Positions 51,297 through 63,537 of a stretch of DNA of 64,000 nt are shown here, in pieces (position 1 is the first letter of the stretch; each line of letters opens with the position of its first letter). Source of the stretch: Demequina sp. NBRC 110052 (GTDB lineage: Bacteria; Actinomycetota; Actinomycetes; Actinomycetales; Demequinaceae); the NCBI RefSeq assembly GCF_002090075.1, contig NZ_BBRI01000002.1:186001-250000 (forward strand), written 5' to 3'. The notes beneath the pieces were generated by a model. The model saw only the letters and a program-made list of their open reading frames with translations. It was not told where the DNA came from and made no database searches. The position numbers were made by a program, and so were the translations under genes.

Positions 51297-51563
51297 CTAC
51301 TCGGCCGAGTCGCCGAGCTCCAGCAGGTCTCCCGCGTTGATCTCACGCAGCGCCACCGAGAGCGGCTTATCCGTCTGGTCGGCCTCGACGAGCGGGCCCA
51401 CGTTCTCGAAGTGGCCCTCGCCGAGCACCTCGTAGTACGAGTTAATCTGGCGTGCGCGCTTGGAGCTGTAGATCACGAGCGCGTACTTCGAGTCGACCTT
51501 CTCAAGCAGCTCGTCGATGGGCGGGTTCGTGATGCCCTCGGGCTGTGCGACCGTTCCGGCCAT
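51297..51563 (-). CDS. rpoZ: RNA polymerase omega subunit
   Basis: An 88-residue omega subunit that helps assemble RNA polymerase. [29 protein letters not shown] (in pieces) is the conserved core. The ATG follows GGAGAGAGG. Gene order gmk-rpoZ-coaBC is the usual one. Confidence 0.94.
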   Translation of the reverse strand: MAGTVAQPEGITNPPIDELLEKVDSKYALVIYSSKRARQINSYYEVLGEGHFENVGPLVEADQTDKPLSVALREINAGDLLELGDSAE

Positions 51564-51613
51564 GATGTGTACCTCTCTCCTGCGGGGAGACTCCCCCGCA
51601 AACCCGCACCATC

Positions 51614-52168
51614 CTACCGTGCGTGCTCCACCAGATGGGCGACCGCCGCGACGGCGCGGTCCAGATCGTCGTTCACGACGGTCTCGTCGAACTCCTCGAC
51701 TGCTGCCAGCTCGTCGCGCGCGGTCGCGAGTCGCCGCTCGCGCTCCGCCTCAGTCTCGGTGCCCCTTCCCACGAGTCGCCGCACAAGCTCCTCCCACGAC
51801 GGCGGCGCAAGGAAGACGAACAGCGCGTCTGGCATCGACGCCTTGACCTGCCGGGCACCCTGGAGGTCGATCTCGAGCAGGCACGGCGTGCCCTGGGCGA
51901 GCCGCTCCTCGACGGGGCCGCGAGGCGTGCCGTAGCGGCGATCGCCGTGCACCGACGCCCACTCAAGCAGCTCACCCGCCGCCACCATCCTGTCGAACTC
52001 GTCGTCGGACACGAAAAAGTAGTGCTCGCCGTCCACCTCGCCCGGGCGCGGACTCCTGGTGGTCGCCGATACCGACACCCAGATGTCCGGGCGCGAGACC
52101 CTGAGCGCGCGCACCACGGTGCCCTTGCCGACCGCAGTAGGCCCGGCAAGGACGACCAGGCGGCTCAC
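51614..52168 (-). CDS. gmk: Guanylate kinase
   Basis: A 184-residue guanylate kinase. The P-loop is GPTAVGKGT, and [17 protein letters not shown] is the GMP-binding signature. The GTG at 52168 overlaps the mIHF stop as GTGA; the frame is open to 52294 but within mIHF and is rejected. It makes GDP from GMP. Confidence 0.95.
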   Translation of the reverse strand: MSRLVVLAGPTAVGKGTVVRALRVSRPDIWVSVSATTRSPRPGEVDGEHYFFVSDDEFDRMVAAGELLEWASVHGDRRYGTPRGPVEERLAQGTPCLLEIDLQGARQVKASMPDALFVFLAPPSWEELVRRLVGRGTETEAERERRLATARDELAAVEEFDETVVNDDLDRAVAAVAHLVEHAR

Positions 52169-52479
52169 CTGGTCTCTCGGGCGACCAGCGCGTCGACCTG
52201 ATGCGTGCCGAGGCCGCGGATGCGGCGTGCGTGCGAGATTCCGATCTCGTCCATGACGGTCGTCGCGCGCTTGGGGCCGATGCCGGGGAGGCACTGCAGC
52301 AGGTCCTTGACCCGGATCCCGGCGAGCGCGTCATCCGACTTCGCCTGACGGATTGCCTCCTGCAGCGACATCTCGCCACGCGAGAGGTCCTCCTTGAACA
52401 CGCGTCGCGCCGAGCGCACCGCGGTCGCCTTCACCAGCGCGGCGGCGCGCTGCTCCTTGGACAGCTCCGGAGTGGTCAC
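52165..52479 (-). CDS. mihF: Actinobacterial integration host factor (mIHF)
   Basis: A 104-residue nucleoid protein with a long N-terminal helix and the helix-two-turn-helix [20 protein letters not shown] (in pieces) that binds DNA. It is essential in mycobacteria and needed for phage L5 integration. The GTG at 52479 follows AGGAG by five bases. It lies between pyrF and gmk as in other actinobacteria. Confidence 0.94.
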   Translation of the reverse strand: MTTPELSKEQRAAALVKATAVRSARRVFKEDLSRGEMSLQEAIRQAKSDDALAGIRVKDLLQCLPGIGPKRATTVMDEIGISHARRIRGLGTHQVDALVARETR

Positions 52480-52500
52480 GTGAACTCCTAACGAGGTCTG

Positions 52501-53358
52501 TCAGTCCAGCTCGTCGGTGGACTGCAGGGTGTACTGCGCGGCGCCGGCGGCAGCCTGGATCGCACCACGCAGCTTCTCCACGAAGGGCCCCGCGTTGAGC
52601 ACCCCTCGCGACTGATTGACGAGCACGCGCTTGCGCGCGTCCCCGAATACCTGCATCAACTGCGCAGGTCCCGCACCCTGAGCGCCCACACCGGGCGACA
52701 GGATCGGTCCGTTGAAGCCCGAGAGATCGATCCCGAGCTTGCTCACGGCATCGCCGACGGTCGCTCCGACGACGAGGCCGACATCTCCCATGGGGCTCGC
52801 GCCCTCGTTGAGCTCATTCGCAAGCCGCACGACCGAGGCCGCGACGGGCTCGCCATCCGGACCCACCGCGTGCTGCACCGAGGCGCCCTCCGGGTTCGAG
52901 GTCAGCGCCAGCACGAAGACGCCCTTGCCCGTGTGCGCCGCGAGATCGAACGCGGGCTGCAGCGAGCCGAAGCCGAGGTAAGGGGAGACGGTGATCGCGT
53001 CGGCCTCGAGCGGGACGCCCTCGGCGAGGTACGCGTCCGCGTAGCCCTCCATCGTGGATCCGATGTCACCGCGCTTGACGTCGAGGATGGTGAGGATCTC
53101 GAGCTCGCGGGCGCGACGCAGCACGTGCTCAAGCGCCGCCACTCCCCTGGCGCCGTGACGCTCAAAGAACGCGGCGTTGGGCTTCACGGCCGCCGCGGAG
53201 CGGACCGACGCCTCGAGAATGGTCTCGCCGAACGCGGCCAGGCTCTCGGCGGTGTCGGTCAGACCCCACCGCGCGAGCAACTCCGGGTGGGGGTCGATCC
53301 CCACGCACAGGGGTCCGCTGACGTCCATCGCCGTCGCGAGACGCTCGCCGAAGCCCAT
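52501..53358 (-). CDS. pyrF: Orotidine 5'-phosphate decarboxylase, type 2
   Basis: A 285-residue OMP decarboxylase of the actinobacterial group, giving UMP. The catalytic signature is LDVKRGDIGST, and PNAAFFE and SPYLGFGS are typical of this longer type. ATG 53358 follows AAGGAGG with six bases spacing; the frame is open to 53445 but overlaps the carB end. Confidence 0.95.
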   Translation of the reverse strand: MGFGERLATAMDVSGPLCVGIDPHPELLARWGLTDTAESLAAFGETILEASVRSAAAVKPNAAFFERHGARGVAALEHVLRRARELEILTILDVKRGDIGSTMEGYADAYLAEGVPLEADAITVSPYLGFGSLQPAFDLAAHTGKGVFVLALTSNPEGASVQHAVGPDGEPVAASVVRLANELNEGASPMGDVGLVVGATVGDAVSKLGIDLSGFNGPILSPGVGAQGAGPAQLMQVFGDARKRVLVNQSRGVLNAGPFVEKLRGAIQAAAGAAQYTLQSTDELD

Positions 53359-53425
53359 CCGGTCCTCCTTCTCGACGCCAGGCGCCGAATCATCCGTGTT
53401 TCCCATGCTACCTGCCCACTTGCTC

Positions 53426-56400
53426 TCAAGCAGAGAGGGCGCCATGCGCCTCCTGCAGGCTCATCACCTCGAACGAGCCCGCCCGCAGCGCCTCGATCGC
53501 CTGCACCGCCGCCGCGAGCTGCTGCGTCGTGGTGATGATCGCCGCGTCGGCAGCGGTCGCTGCCGCCCTGATCTCGTATCCGTCGGCGCGCCCGCCCTGG
53601 CCCGACGGGGTGTTGACCACGAGGTGGACCTGACCCGTCTGCACGAGGTCGACGATCGTCGGCTCACCGTCGGGGCCGCGACCCTCGAAGTGCTTGCGCA
53701 CGACCTCGGCCGGAATCCCGTAGCGGGCGAGCACCTGCGCAGTGCCCGCGGTCGCGAGGATCCTGAATCCCATCTGATGCAGCCGCGCGACCGGGAAGGT
53801 GATGGACCGCTTGTCACGGTCCGCCATCGACACGAAGACGGTGCCCTCCGTGGGCAGGCCCCCGAACGCGGCGGCCTGCGACTTCGCGAAGGCCATCGGG
53901 AACGTCTCGTCGAAGCCCATCACCTCTCCGGTCGAGCGCATCTCCGGCCCCAGCACCGTGTCGACGGCGAGACCCTCGTGCGTGCGGAAGCGTCGGAACG
54001 GCAGCACGGCCTCCTTGACGGCGATGCGCTGCGACATGTCGATGGCGGAGGCATCCTCCTCGGGCAGCACGCCGTCGCGGCGCAGGTCCGCGATCGAGGC
54101 GCCCGCCATCAGGAGCGAGGCGGCCGTCGCGAGCGGCACGCCGGTCGCCTTCGCCACGAACGGCACCGTGCGCGACGCACGGGGATTCGCCTCGAGGACG
54201 TACAGCACGTCGCTCACGAGCGCGTACTGGACGTTCATGAGCCCGCGCACGCCGATGCCCTTGGCCAGCGCCTCGGTCGAGCGACGGATGCGCTCCAGCT
54301 CCTTCACGGACAGCGTGACCGGGGGCAGCACGCACGCGGAATCACCCGAGTGGATGCCCGCCTCCTCGATGTGCTCCATGACACCGCCGAGGTACAGCTC
54401 CTCGCCGTCGTACAGCGCGTCGACATCGATCTCGATCGCGTCGTCGAGGAAGCGATCCACGAGCAGCGGCGCGTCAGTGGCGTGGTCGCCGACCTCCGCC
54501 ATGCGCGTGCCATAGTCCTCGAGCTGGGCGCGGTCGTAGACGATCTCCATGCCGCGGCCGCCCAGCACGTAGGACGGGCGCACGAGCACGGGGAAGCCGA
54601 TGCTCTCGGCGATCTCGATCGCCTCATCGATGCCGCGCGCGGTGCCGTACGCGGGGGCGGGCAACTCGGCGGCCTCGAGGACCTTGCCGAACGCCTCACG
54701 GTCCTCAGCGTTGTCGATCGCCTCGGGGGACGTACCGAGGATGGGGACTCCCGCGTCGGACAGGCGCTGTGCGAGGCTCAGCGGGGTCTGCCCACCCAGC
54801 TGGACGAACATTCCCTTGACGGGACCGGCCGCGAGCTCCGCCTCGTACACGGCCATGACGTCCTCGAACGTCAACGGCTCGAAGTACAGGCGGTTGGCGG
54901 TGTCGTAGTCCGTCGAGACGGTCTCAGGGTTGCAGTTGACCATGACGGTCTCGTAGCGGTCCTTGAGGCTCAGCGCCGCGTGCACGCACGAGTAGTCGAA
55001 CTCGATGCCCTGCCCGATGCGGTTGGGGCCCGAGCCGAGGATGAGGATGGCCTCGCGCTCGCGCGGCGCGACCTCGTTCTCGGCGTCGTACGAGCTGTAG
55101 TGGTACGGCGTCCGCGCCTCGAACTCGGCCGCGCAGGTGTCGACCGTCTTGAACACCGGGAGCACACCAAGGGCCTGACGCGCCTCGCGCACGTCCGCCG
55201 CTTCCAGTCCTCGCAGAGAGGCGACCTGCTCATCCGCGAGGCCGTGACGCTTGGCCTCGAGCAGCACGTCGTACGTGAGTTCAGGGGCCTTGGCCACCGA
55301 GTCGGCGACCTCGTTCATCAGCAGCATCTGGTCCAGGAACCACGGGTCGATGCGGCACGCGTCATAGATGGACTCGAGCGTGGTGTCTCCCGCATGGACC
55401 GCGCGCAGAAGCTGCTGCACCTGGATGAAGCGTCCCTCTGTGGGCGTCCTGATGGCATCGAGGAGCGCATCGATCTCCGCGCCGACGGGCGCGTCGCCGC
55501 GCCAGTGGAAGTTCGCCTGGCGCTTGTCGATCGACCGCAGCGCCTTGCCGAGCGCCTCCGTGAACGAGCGGCCGATGCTCATGGCCTCGCCCACGGACTT
55601 CATGGTGGTGGTCAGCACGGGGTCCGCCGCAGGGAACTTCTCGAATGCGAAACGCGGCACCTTCACCACGACGTAGTCGAGCGTCGGCTCGAAGCTCGCG
55701 GGCGTGGAGCCGGTGATGTCGTTGGGGATCTCGTCGAGCGTGTAGCCGAGCGCGAGGCGAGCGGCGATCTTCGCGATCGGGAAGCCCGTGGCCTTCGACG
55801 CCAGCGCCGAGGACCGCGACACGCGCGGGTTCATCTCAATCACGATGAGGCGGCCCGTCTCGGGCTCCACCGCGAACTGCACGTTGCAGCCGCCCGTATC
55901 CACCCCGACCTCGCGGATGATCGCGATGCCCACGTCACGCATGCGCTGGTACTCGCGGTCGGTCAGCGTCATCGCAGGCGCCACCGTGACCGAGTCGCCG
56001 GTGTGCACGCCGACGGGGTCCACGTTCTCGATCGAGCACACGACCACGACGTTGTCGTGCTTGTCGCGCATGAGCTCGAGCTCGTACTCCTTCCAGCCGA
56101 GAATCGACTCCTCCAGGAGCACCTCGGTGGTCGGCGAGTAGTGCAGTCCCTGTCCGCCGATGCGACGCAGGTCCTCCTCGTTCCACGCGAAGCCGGAGCC
56201 GAGCCCGCCCATCGTGAAGGACGGGCGCACCACGACCGGGTACTTGAGGTCCTCCGCGGCGGCGAGCAGCTCGTCCATCGTGTGGCAGATGGCGGAGCGC
56301 GCCGAGTCGGCTCCGCAGCGCTCGACTACGCCCTTGAACAGCTCGCGGTTCTCACCGAGGTTGATGGCCTCGAGGTTGGCGCCGATGAGCTCGACGCCGT

Positions 56401-56731
56401 GCTTGTCGAGGATGCCAGTCTCGGCCACCGCGATGGCGGCGTTGAGCGCCGTCTGGCCGCCGAGCGTCGGAAGCAGCGCGTCGGGCTTCTCCTTCTCGAT
56501 GATCCGCTCAATGACCTCGGTGGTGATGGGCTCCACGTACGTGGCGTCGGCGAACTCGGGGTCCGTCATGATCGTCGCAGGGTTCGAGTTCACGAGGATC
56601 ACACGCACGCCCTCGGCGCGAAGCACGCGGCAGGCCTGGGTGCCGGAGTAGTCGAACTCGCAGGCCTGGCCGATCACGATGGGACCGGAGCCGATGACCA
56701 GCACGGAGTTGATGTCGTCGCGCTTGGGCAT
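53426..56731 (-). CDS. carB: Carbamoyl-phosphate synthase, large subunit
   Basis: A 1101-residue CarB with two ATP-grasp halves (about residues 1-400 and 555-935), an oligomerisation region between, and a C-terminal methylglyoxal-synthase-like domain where effectors bind. [17 protein letters not shown] and [17 protein letters not shown] (in pieces) mark the two halves. It starts two bases after carA. Confidence 0.97.
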   Translation of the reverse strand: MPKRDDINSVLVIGSGPIVIGQACEFDYSGTQACRVLRAEGVRVILVNSNPATIMTDPEFADATYVEPITTEVIERIIEKEKPDALLPTLGGQTALNAAIAVAETGILDKHGVELIGANLEAINLGENRELFKGVVERCGADSARSAICHTMDELLAAAEDLKYPVVVRPSFTMGGLGSGFAWNEEDLRRIGGQGLHYSPTTEVLLEESILGWKEYELELMRDKHDNVVVVCSIENVDPVGVHTGDSVTVAPAMTLTDREYQRMRDVGIAIIREVGVDTGGCNVQFAVEPETGRLIVIEMNPRVSRSSALASKATGFPIAKIAARLALGYTLDEIPNDITGSTPASFEPTLDYVVVKVPRFAFEKFPAADPVLTTTMKSVGEAMSIGRSFTEALGKALRSIDKRQANFHWRGDAPVGAEIDALLDAIRTPTEGRFIQVQQLLRAVHAGDTTLESIYDACRIDPWFLDQMLLMNEVADSVAKAPELTYDVLLEAKRHGLADEQVASLRGLEAADVREARQALGVLPVFKTVDTCAAEFEARTPYHYSSYDAENEVAPREREAILILGSGPNRIGQGIEFDYSCVHAALSLKDRYETVMVNCNPETVSTDYDTANRLYFEPLTFEDVMAVYEAELAAGPVKGMFVQLGGQTPLSLAQRLSDAGVPILGTSPEAIDNAEDREAFGKVLEAAELPAPAYGTARGIDEAIEIAESIGFPVLVRPSYVLGGRGMEIVYDRAQLEDYGTRMAEVGDHATDAPLLVDRFLDDAIEIDVDALYDGEELYLGGVMEHIEEAGIHSGDSACVLPPVTLSVKELERIRRSTEALAKGIGVRGLMNVQYALVSDVLYVLEANPRASRTVPFVAKATGVPLATAASLLMAGASIADLRRDGVLPEEDASAIDMSQRIAVKEAVLPFRRFRTHEGLAVDTVLGPEMRSTGEVMGFDETFPMAFAKSQAAAFGGLPTEGTVFVSMADRDKRSITFPVARLHQMGFRILATAGTAQVLARYGIPAEVVRKHFEGRGPDGEPTIVDLVQTGQVHLVVNTPSGQGGRADGYEIRAAATAADAAIITTTQQLAAAVQAIEALRAGSFEVMSLQEAHGALSA

Positions 56732-56733
56732 CG

Positions 56734-57855
56734 TCAGCGCTCCCCCTTCATGAGGTCGATGAATCGGTCGAACAGGTACGACGCATCATGCGGACCTGCG
56801 GCGGCCTCCGGGTGGTACTGCACCGAGAAGGCGGGAATGTCGAGACACTCAAGTCCCTCGACCACGTCGTCGTTGAGGCACACGTGGCTGACCTTCACGC
56901 GGCCGTAGCCGGCCGGCGAGACGCTGTCACCCTCGCGCGGGGCATCGACGGCGAAGCCGTGATTGTGCGCGGTGATCTCGACCTTGCCTGTCGTACGGTC
57001 CATCACGGGCTGATTGATGCCACGGTGACCGAACGGCAGCTTGTACGTGCCGTAGCCGAGCGCGCGGCCCAGCAGTTGGTTGCCGAAGCAGATGCCGAAG
57101 AACGGCACCTTCTCGTCGAGCACCTTGCGCAGCTCGCCCACCGAGCGTTCCGCCGCCGCGGGGTCGCCCGGGCCGTTCGAGAAGAACACGCCGTCGGGGT
57201 TCATCGCGAGGATCTCCTCGCCGGTGGTGGTCGAGGGGACCACGGTGACGCGCAGTCCGCGCTCGGCCATGCGCTCCGGCGTCATGGCCTTGATGCCAAG
57301 GTCCACCGCGACCACGTGCAGACCCGCGTACGCGCCGGTCGGCTCGATCACGTACGGCTCGGTGACAGACACCGCGTCGGCCAGGTGGGCACCGGCCATC
57401 TCCTCGCCCGCCTTGACCCGCTCCACGAGCTCGGCCTCCGGGGCCAGCGCGTCGCCGGAGAAGATACCTCCGCGCATCACGCCCTCGCGCAGGATGCGCG
57501 TGAGCTGACGCGTATCGATCCCCGAGATGCCGACGATGCCCTGGTCCTCGAGCATCGCGTCGAGGCTGCGGGTCGAGCGCCAGTTCGAGGGCACGCGCGC
57601 AGGATCGCGCACCACATAGCCGGCGACCCAGATCTTCGTCGACTCGTCGTCTTCGTCGTTGACTCCCGTATTGCCGATGTGCGGCGCGGTCATCACCACG
57701 ATCTGGCGGTGATAGCTCGGATCGGTCAGAGTCTCCTGGTAGCCGGTCATGCCGGTGTTGAAGACGACCTCGCCGAGCGTGGCTCCGCGCGCGCCGTACG
57801 CACGACCGGTGAAGACCTGGCCGTTCTCCAGGACGAGCAGGGCGGTGTCGCTCAC
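56734..57855 (-). CDS. carA: Carbamoyl-phosphate synthase, small subunit
   Basis: A 373-residue class I glutamine amidotransferase subunit, passing ammonia to CarB. The nucleophile is in [12 protein letters not shown]; His and Glu are in YHPEA. The GTG at 57855 overlaps the pyrC stop as GTGA. A longer frame to 58221 lies in pyrC. Confidence 0.96.
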   Translation of the reverse strand: MSDTALLVLENGQVFTGRAYGARGATLGEVVFNTGMTGYQETLTDPSYHRQIVVMTAPHIGNTGVNDEDDESTKIWVAGYVVRDPARVPSNWRSTRSLDAMLEDQGIVGISGIDTRQLTRILREGVMRGGIFSGDALAPEAELVERVKAGEEMAGAHLADAVSVTEPYVIEPTGAYAGLHVVAVDLGIKAMTPERMAERGLRVTVVPSTTTGEEILAMNPDGVFFSNGPGDPAAAERSVGELRKVLDEKVPFFGICFGNQLLGRALGYGTYKLPFGHRGINQPVMDRTTGKVEITAHNHGFAVDAPREGDSVSPAGYGRVKVSHVCLNDDVVEGLECLDIPAFSVQYHPEAAAGPHDASYLFDRFIDLMKGER

Positions 57856-59167
57856 GCGGGGACTCCTTCGGTGTCGGGGGCCAGTCGAGGGTCGAGGTGG
57901 GTCGGCTCGCCGCGCAGGATCGTCGCGACGGGCCGACCGGGAAGCTCGATCCCACCGTACGGCGTGTTGCGGGCGCGCGACGCCAGCGCATCGGCGCTGA
58001 CGGTCCACGGGGCATTCGGATCGATGAGCGTGATGTTGGCGGGCTCGCCAGCGGCGAGCGGGCGCCCGTGAAGATGGTCCACCCGCCCGATGCGCGCGGG
58101 CGTCTCCGACATCACGCGGGCGACGTCGCGCCAGGTCAGCACGCCCGTGTCCACGAGCACCTTCTGGACGATGCCGAGCGCGGTCTCGAGCCCGAGCATG
58201 CCGAACGACGCGGCGGCCCACTCGCAGTCCTTGTCCTCGCTGGCGTGCGGGGCGTGGTCGGTCGCGATGATGTCGATGGTGCCGTCGCCCACGGCGTCGC
58301 GCAGCGCGTCGACGTCATCCTGGGTGCGAAGCGGCGGGTTCACCTTGAACAGCGGGTCGTAGGTGCGCGCGGACTCGTGGGTGAGCAGCAGGTGGTGCGG
58401 CGTCGCCTCGGCGGTGACCGAGATGCCGCGCTCCTTGGCCCAGCGCACGATCTCCACCGAGCCGCGGGTCGACAGGTGCTGGACGTGCACGCGCGAGCCG
58501 ACGTGCTCGGCGAGCAGTGCGTCGCGCGCCACGATCGACTCCTCCGCGACCGCAGGCCAGCCCGCGAGTCCTAGCTCTGCGGAGACCTCGCCCTCGTGCA
58601 TCTGCGAGCCCTCTGTCAACCGGAGGTCCTGCGCGTGCTGCACGACGGCGCCGTCGAACGTCTTCACGTACTCGAGCGCACGGCGCATAATCACCGGGTC
58701 GTAGACGCAGATTCCGTCGTCGGAGAACAGCCGCACGCGGGCGCGCGAGTTCGCCATGGCACCCATCTCGGACAGATGCTCTCCCTTGAGGCCCACCGTC
58801 ACAGCCCCCACGGGGAAGACGTCGACGAGGCCGATCTCCTGGCCACGGCTATGCACCTGCTCGACCACGCCGGCAGTGTCCGCGACGGGGTTGGTGTTGG
58901 CCATGGCGTGCACGGCGGTCCAGCCGCCACGAGCGGCGGCTCGCGATCCCGTCTCGATGGTCTCGGCATCCTCGCGCCCGGGCTCACGCAGGTGCGTGTG
59001 CAGGTCCACGAGGCCCGGCAGGGCGACCAGGCCCGACGCGTCGATCACGAGGGCGCCCTCCGGCGCCTCGATCGAGTCGGCCACCTGGGCGATGACACCA
59101 TCCTCCACGAGGAGGCTGGCGGTCTCCTCGCCGTACAGCGAGGCGTTGACGATGACGATGGGGCGGC

Positions 59168-59171
<4 letters not shown>
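57852..59171 (-). CDS. pyrC: Dihydroorotase
   Basis: A 439-residue class I dihydroorotase. The zinc ligands are in [10 protein letters not shown], at a Lys/His pair in the barrel (VVQHAQD and TPHHLLL), and Asp in ATDHAPH. The GTG at 59171 overlaps the pyrB stop as GTGA. Confidence 0.95.
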
Positions 59172-60708
<1,537 letters not shown>

Positions 60709-60730
60709 TTAAAGGGTGTCTTCGGAGTTC

Positions 60731-60736
60731 AGCCTA
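60731..60736 (-). promoter_or_regulatory. -10 box of the pyr operon
   Basis: Minus-strand TAGGCT; transcription from about 60724 gives a leader of about 50 bases containing the PyrR hairpin. No clear -35. Confidence 0.5.
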
Positions 60737-60774
60737 GCCGAGCGCGCACCGCAGGGGCGCCCGCGCGGCCCTCT

Positions 60775-61272
60775 TCAGTTGTCGTGTCCTTCGAGGTCCG
60801 ACGCGGTGGTGACGTCATCGACGGGCTCAGCCTCCGCGTCGGGCTGGCTCGCCGGCACCGAACCCATCGCGGGCGCCTCGCGCGCGATGCGCCCGAGCAC
60901 TCCGTTGATAAACCTCGGCGAGTCGTCAGTCGAGAGCTCCCCGGCGAGGTCCACTGCCTCGTCGATCGCCACCGCTGTGGGAACCTCGGTGCTGAACAGC
61001 ACCTCCCACGTCGCAAGACGGAGGATTGCGCGATCCACCGCGGGCATGCGGTGCAGCGGCCACTCCTCGGAGGCCTCCTGCAGCAGCGCATTGATCTCGA
61101 GCCAACGCGAAATCACGCCGCGGACCAGCTCCGCCGAGTACTCCGGGAGCGGAGTCTCGCGGCCCGAGCGCGCCAGGCGCTCCTCGAGCACATCCGCGAC
61201 GTTGGCGCCGCGCTGGTCCGCCTCGAACAGGATGTCGAGCGCGCGCTTCCTCGCCTTGGTGCGAGCGGCCAC
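60775..61272 (-). CDS. nusB: Transcription antitermination factor NusB
   Basis: A 165-residue all-helical NusB, with ARKRALDILFEADQRG and the VPTAVAIDEAVDLA / DDSPRFINGVLGRI features. The last 30 residues are an acidic tail. Its GTG at 61272 shares one base with the efp stop (TAG), so translation is tightly coupled. Confidence 0.95.
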   Translation of the reverse strand: MAARTKARKRALDILFEADQRGANVADVLEERLARSGRETPLPEYSAELVRGVISRWLEINALLQEASEEWPLHRMPAVDRAILRLATWEVLFSTEVPTAVAIDEAVDLAGELSTDDSPRFINGVLGRIAREAPAMGSVPASQPDAEAEPVDDVTTASDLEGHDN

Positions 61273-61835
61273 TAGTCGTTCACGCGGCCCAGGTACTCGC
61301 CCGTGCCGGTGTTGACCTTGACCTTGACGGGTGCCTCGAGGAATAGCGGCACCTGGATCTCCTTGCCGGTCTCGAGCGTCGCGGGCTTGGTGCCGCCCGA
61401 CGAACGGTCGCCCTGCAGGCCCGGCTCCGTGTACGTCACCTCAAGCACGACTGAGCCCGGGAGCTCGAGGAAGATCGGGTTGCCGTTGTGCGAGCCGATC
61501 GTGGCGACCTCGTTCTCGAGCAGGTAGTCGGTCGCGTCACCCATGACCGCAGGCGAGACGGGGATCTGGTCGAACGTGTCGGGATCCATGAAGATGAAGT
61601 CGGTGCCGTCGTTGTACAGGTACTGCATGTTGCGGCGGTCGACCGTCTCGAAGTCGACCTTCGCGCCCGCGTTGAACGTCTTGTCCACGACCTTGCCCGT
61701 GAGGACGTTCTTGAGCTTGGTGCGCACGAACGCGCCGCCCTTGCCCGGCTTCACGTGCTGGAACTCGATGACGGACCACAGGTTGCCGTCGAGGTTGAGC
61801 ACGGAGCCGTTCTTGATGTCGTTCGAAGTCGCCAC
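61272..61835 (-). CDS. efp: Elongation factor P
   Basis: A 187-residue EF-P with its KOW-like N-terminal domain and two OB domains; it helps ribosomes through polyproline. The tip residue is Lys in the KPGKGGAFV loop, and the C-terminal GEYLGRV motif is present. The GTG at 61835 has a short leader from a TAGAAT box. Confidence 0.96.
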   Translation of the reverse strand: MATSNDIKNGSVLNLDGNLWSVIEFQHVKPGKGGAFVRTKLKNVLTGKVVDKTFNAGAKVDFETVDRRNMQYLYNDGTDFIFMDPDTFDQIPVSPAVMGDATDYLLENEVATIGSHNGNPIFLELPGSVVLEVTYTEPGLQGDRSSGGTKPATLETGKEIQVPLFLEAPVKVKVNTGTGEYLGRVND

Positions 61836-61871
61836 TGGATAGTCCTCGTTCTCGCTTGAATACCGCAGACG

Positions 61872-61877
61872 ATTCTA
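61872..61877 (-). promoter_or_regulatory. -10 box of efp-nusB
   Basis: Minus-strand TAGAAT, about 36 bases before GTG 61835. The best -10 match to TATAAT in this part. Confidence 0.55.
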
Positions 61878-61915
61878 GCCGACGCGCACGCCGCACCACC
61901 GCGCGGCGCCGCGGG

Positions 61916-62359
61916 TTAGGCGACCTTCTGGGCGATCGCGTCGAGCGCGAGGCGGTACGAGTCGACGCCGAACCCAGCGATCGTCCCCACAGCGACACCC
62001 GAGATCACCGACGTGTGCCGGAACTCCTCGCGCGCATGGGGGTTCGTGAGATGCACCTCGACCAGCGTCAGCCCCGCACCGCCAAGCATCGCGCACGCGT
62101 CCCTCAACGCATACGAGTAGTGCGTGAACGCTGCCGGATTCAGGATCACGTGGGCGCCCCAGTCGACGGCCTCATGAATCCACGCGACGAGCTCGCTCTC
62201 CGAGTCCGTCTGCCGCACGTCCGCGTCAAGGTGGCGTTCGTCCGCCCAGGCCGCGACCTTCTCCGTCAGCTCGCCCCACGAGGTCGACCCGTACTTCTCG
62301 GGCTCACGCGAACCGAGCCTTCCCAGATTGGGGCCGTTGAGGACGAGCACGCGGTTCAT
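61916..62359 (-). CDS. aroQ: 3-Dehydroquinate dehydratase, type II
   Basis: A 147-residue type II dehydroquinase of the shikimate pathway. LNGPNLGRLGSREP holds the catalytic Arg and Tyr loop region, NPAAFTHYSYALRDA the Asn and His. ATG 62359 lies six bases after TAGGCT, a leaderless start, so aroQ has its own promoter although aroB lies just upstream. Confidence 0.95.
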   Translation of the reverse strand: MNRVLVLNGPNLGRLGSREPEKYGSTSWGELTEKVAAWADERHLDADVRQTDSESELVAWIHEAVDWGAHVILNPAAFTHYSYALRDACAMLGGAGLTLVEVHLTNPHAREEFRHTSVISGVAVGTIAGFGVDSYRLALDAIAQKVA

Positions 62360-62365
62360 GCGGCC

Positions 62366-62371
62366 AGCCTA
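62366..62371 (-). promoter_or_regulatory. -10 box, leaderless aroQ start
   Basis: Minus-strand TAGGCT, six bases before ATG 62359. Confidence 0.6.
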
Positions 62372-62403
62372 GCGGCGCACGGTACGCGTGCCACTCGCCG
62401 CGC

Positions 62404-63537
62404 TCAGCGGCTGACGGCGCCGTACGCACCCAGCAGCAGCGCGGGGTCGGGGCCCTCCAGACGAACGGGGTTGCCGATGCCCTGCAGGACCACGAAACGC
62501 AGCATGTCCCCGCGCGACTTCTTGTCGAGCCGCATCGCCGCGAGCAGCGCGTCCCACTTGTCACTCGCGTAGGTCGTCGGAAGACCCAGCCCGGTGAGGA
62601 TCGCCCGGTGCCGCTCCACGTCGGCCTCGCTGAGGCGCCCCGCGAGGTGGGCGAGTTCAGCCGCGAACATCATGCCGACCGCGACGGCGGAGCCGTGACG
62701 CCACTGGTAGCGCTCGACGTGCTCGATCGCGTGTCCGAACGTGTGGCCGTAGTTGAGGATCTCGCGCAGGTGCGACTCCTTCAGGTCTGCGGCGACGACT
62801 TCTGCCTTGACCGCGACCTTGCGAGCGATCAGCTCCTCGAGTATCGGCAGTGCGGCATCGTCGAGCGTGCGCTCGTCGGCCATGGAGGCGCGCGCGCCGT
62901 CCTGCGGCCCCGCCGCGGAGAGGAGGTCGAGGTTGTCCTCGACGATCTCGAGGATCCGCCCGTCGCGGATGAAGCCGCCCTTGACGACCTCCGCGAGGCC
63001 CGCGACCAGATCGTGTCTCGGCAGTGTCGTGAGGAACTGGACGTCGTTGAACACCGCGAGGGGCTCGTGGAACGCGCCGACGAGGTTCTTCCCCTCGGCA
63101 GTGTTGATCCCCGTCTTGCCGCCCACTGCGGCGTCGACCATCCCCAGCAGCGTCGTCGGGAGGTGGATCACGCCGATGCCGCGCATCCAGGTCGCGGCGA
63201 CGAACCCGGCCAGGTCGGTCACGGCTCCCCCGCCGAGGCCGACCACCACGTCCGACCGCGTGAACCCCGACTTGCCGAGGACCTGCCAGCAGAACGCCAG
63301 CACCTCGGCGGTCTTGCCCTGCTCCGCATCCGGAACCTCGGCGAGCACGGGCTCGCGCCCCGAGGCCTCGATCAGCGCCCGGAGTCGATCTGCCACCGGC
63401 GCCAGCGGTGCCGAGTGCACAACGAGAACCTTGGCCGATGCCCCGGGCAGCGCGTCGATCGCTCGCTCGAGAAGCCCGCGCCCCACGGTCACGTCATACG
63501 GCGCGGCCGAGGCGACATGGACGATCCGATCAGTCAT
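62404..63537 (-). CDS. aroB: 3-Dehydroquinate synthase
   Basis: A 377-residue NAD-dependent AroB. GLGGGAVTDLAGFVAATWMRG (in pieces) binds NAD; the metal His residues are in NYGHTFGHAIE. ATG 63537 overlaps the aroK stop as ATGA. Confidence 0.95.
   Translation of the reverse strand: MTDRIVHVASAAPYDVTVGRGLLERAIDALPGASAKVLVVHSAPLAPVADRLRALIEASGREPVLAEVPDAEQGKTAEVLAFCWQVLGKSGFTRSDVVVGLGGGAVTDLAGFVAATWMRGIGVIHLPTTLLGMVDAAVGGKTGINTAEGKNLVGAFHEPLAVFNDVQFLTTLPRHDLVAGLAEVVKGGFIRDGRILEIVEDNLDLLSAAGPQDGARASMADERTLDDAALPILEELIARKVAVKAEVVAADLKESHLREILNYGHTFGHAIEHVERYQWRHGSAVAVGMMFAAELAHLAGRLSEADVERHRAILTGLGLPTTYASDKWDALLAAMRLDKKSRGDMLRFVVLQGIGNPVRLEGPDPALLLGAYGAVSR

Noticed and set aside
53177-56908. Very long open frame on the plus strand across carB
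   Set aside because: It is antisense to an intact carB in codon-phase register; high third-position G+C removes stops. The product is His/Arg/Asp-rich with no family features.
57856-58221. N-terminal extension of CarA into pyrC
   Set aside because: The GTGA overlap at 57852-57855 and the family N-terminus ([11 protein letters not shown]) show the true start.
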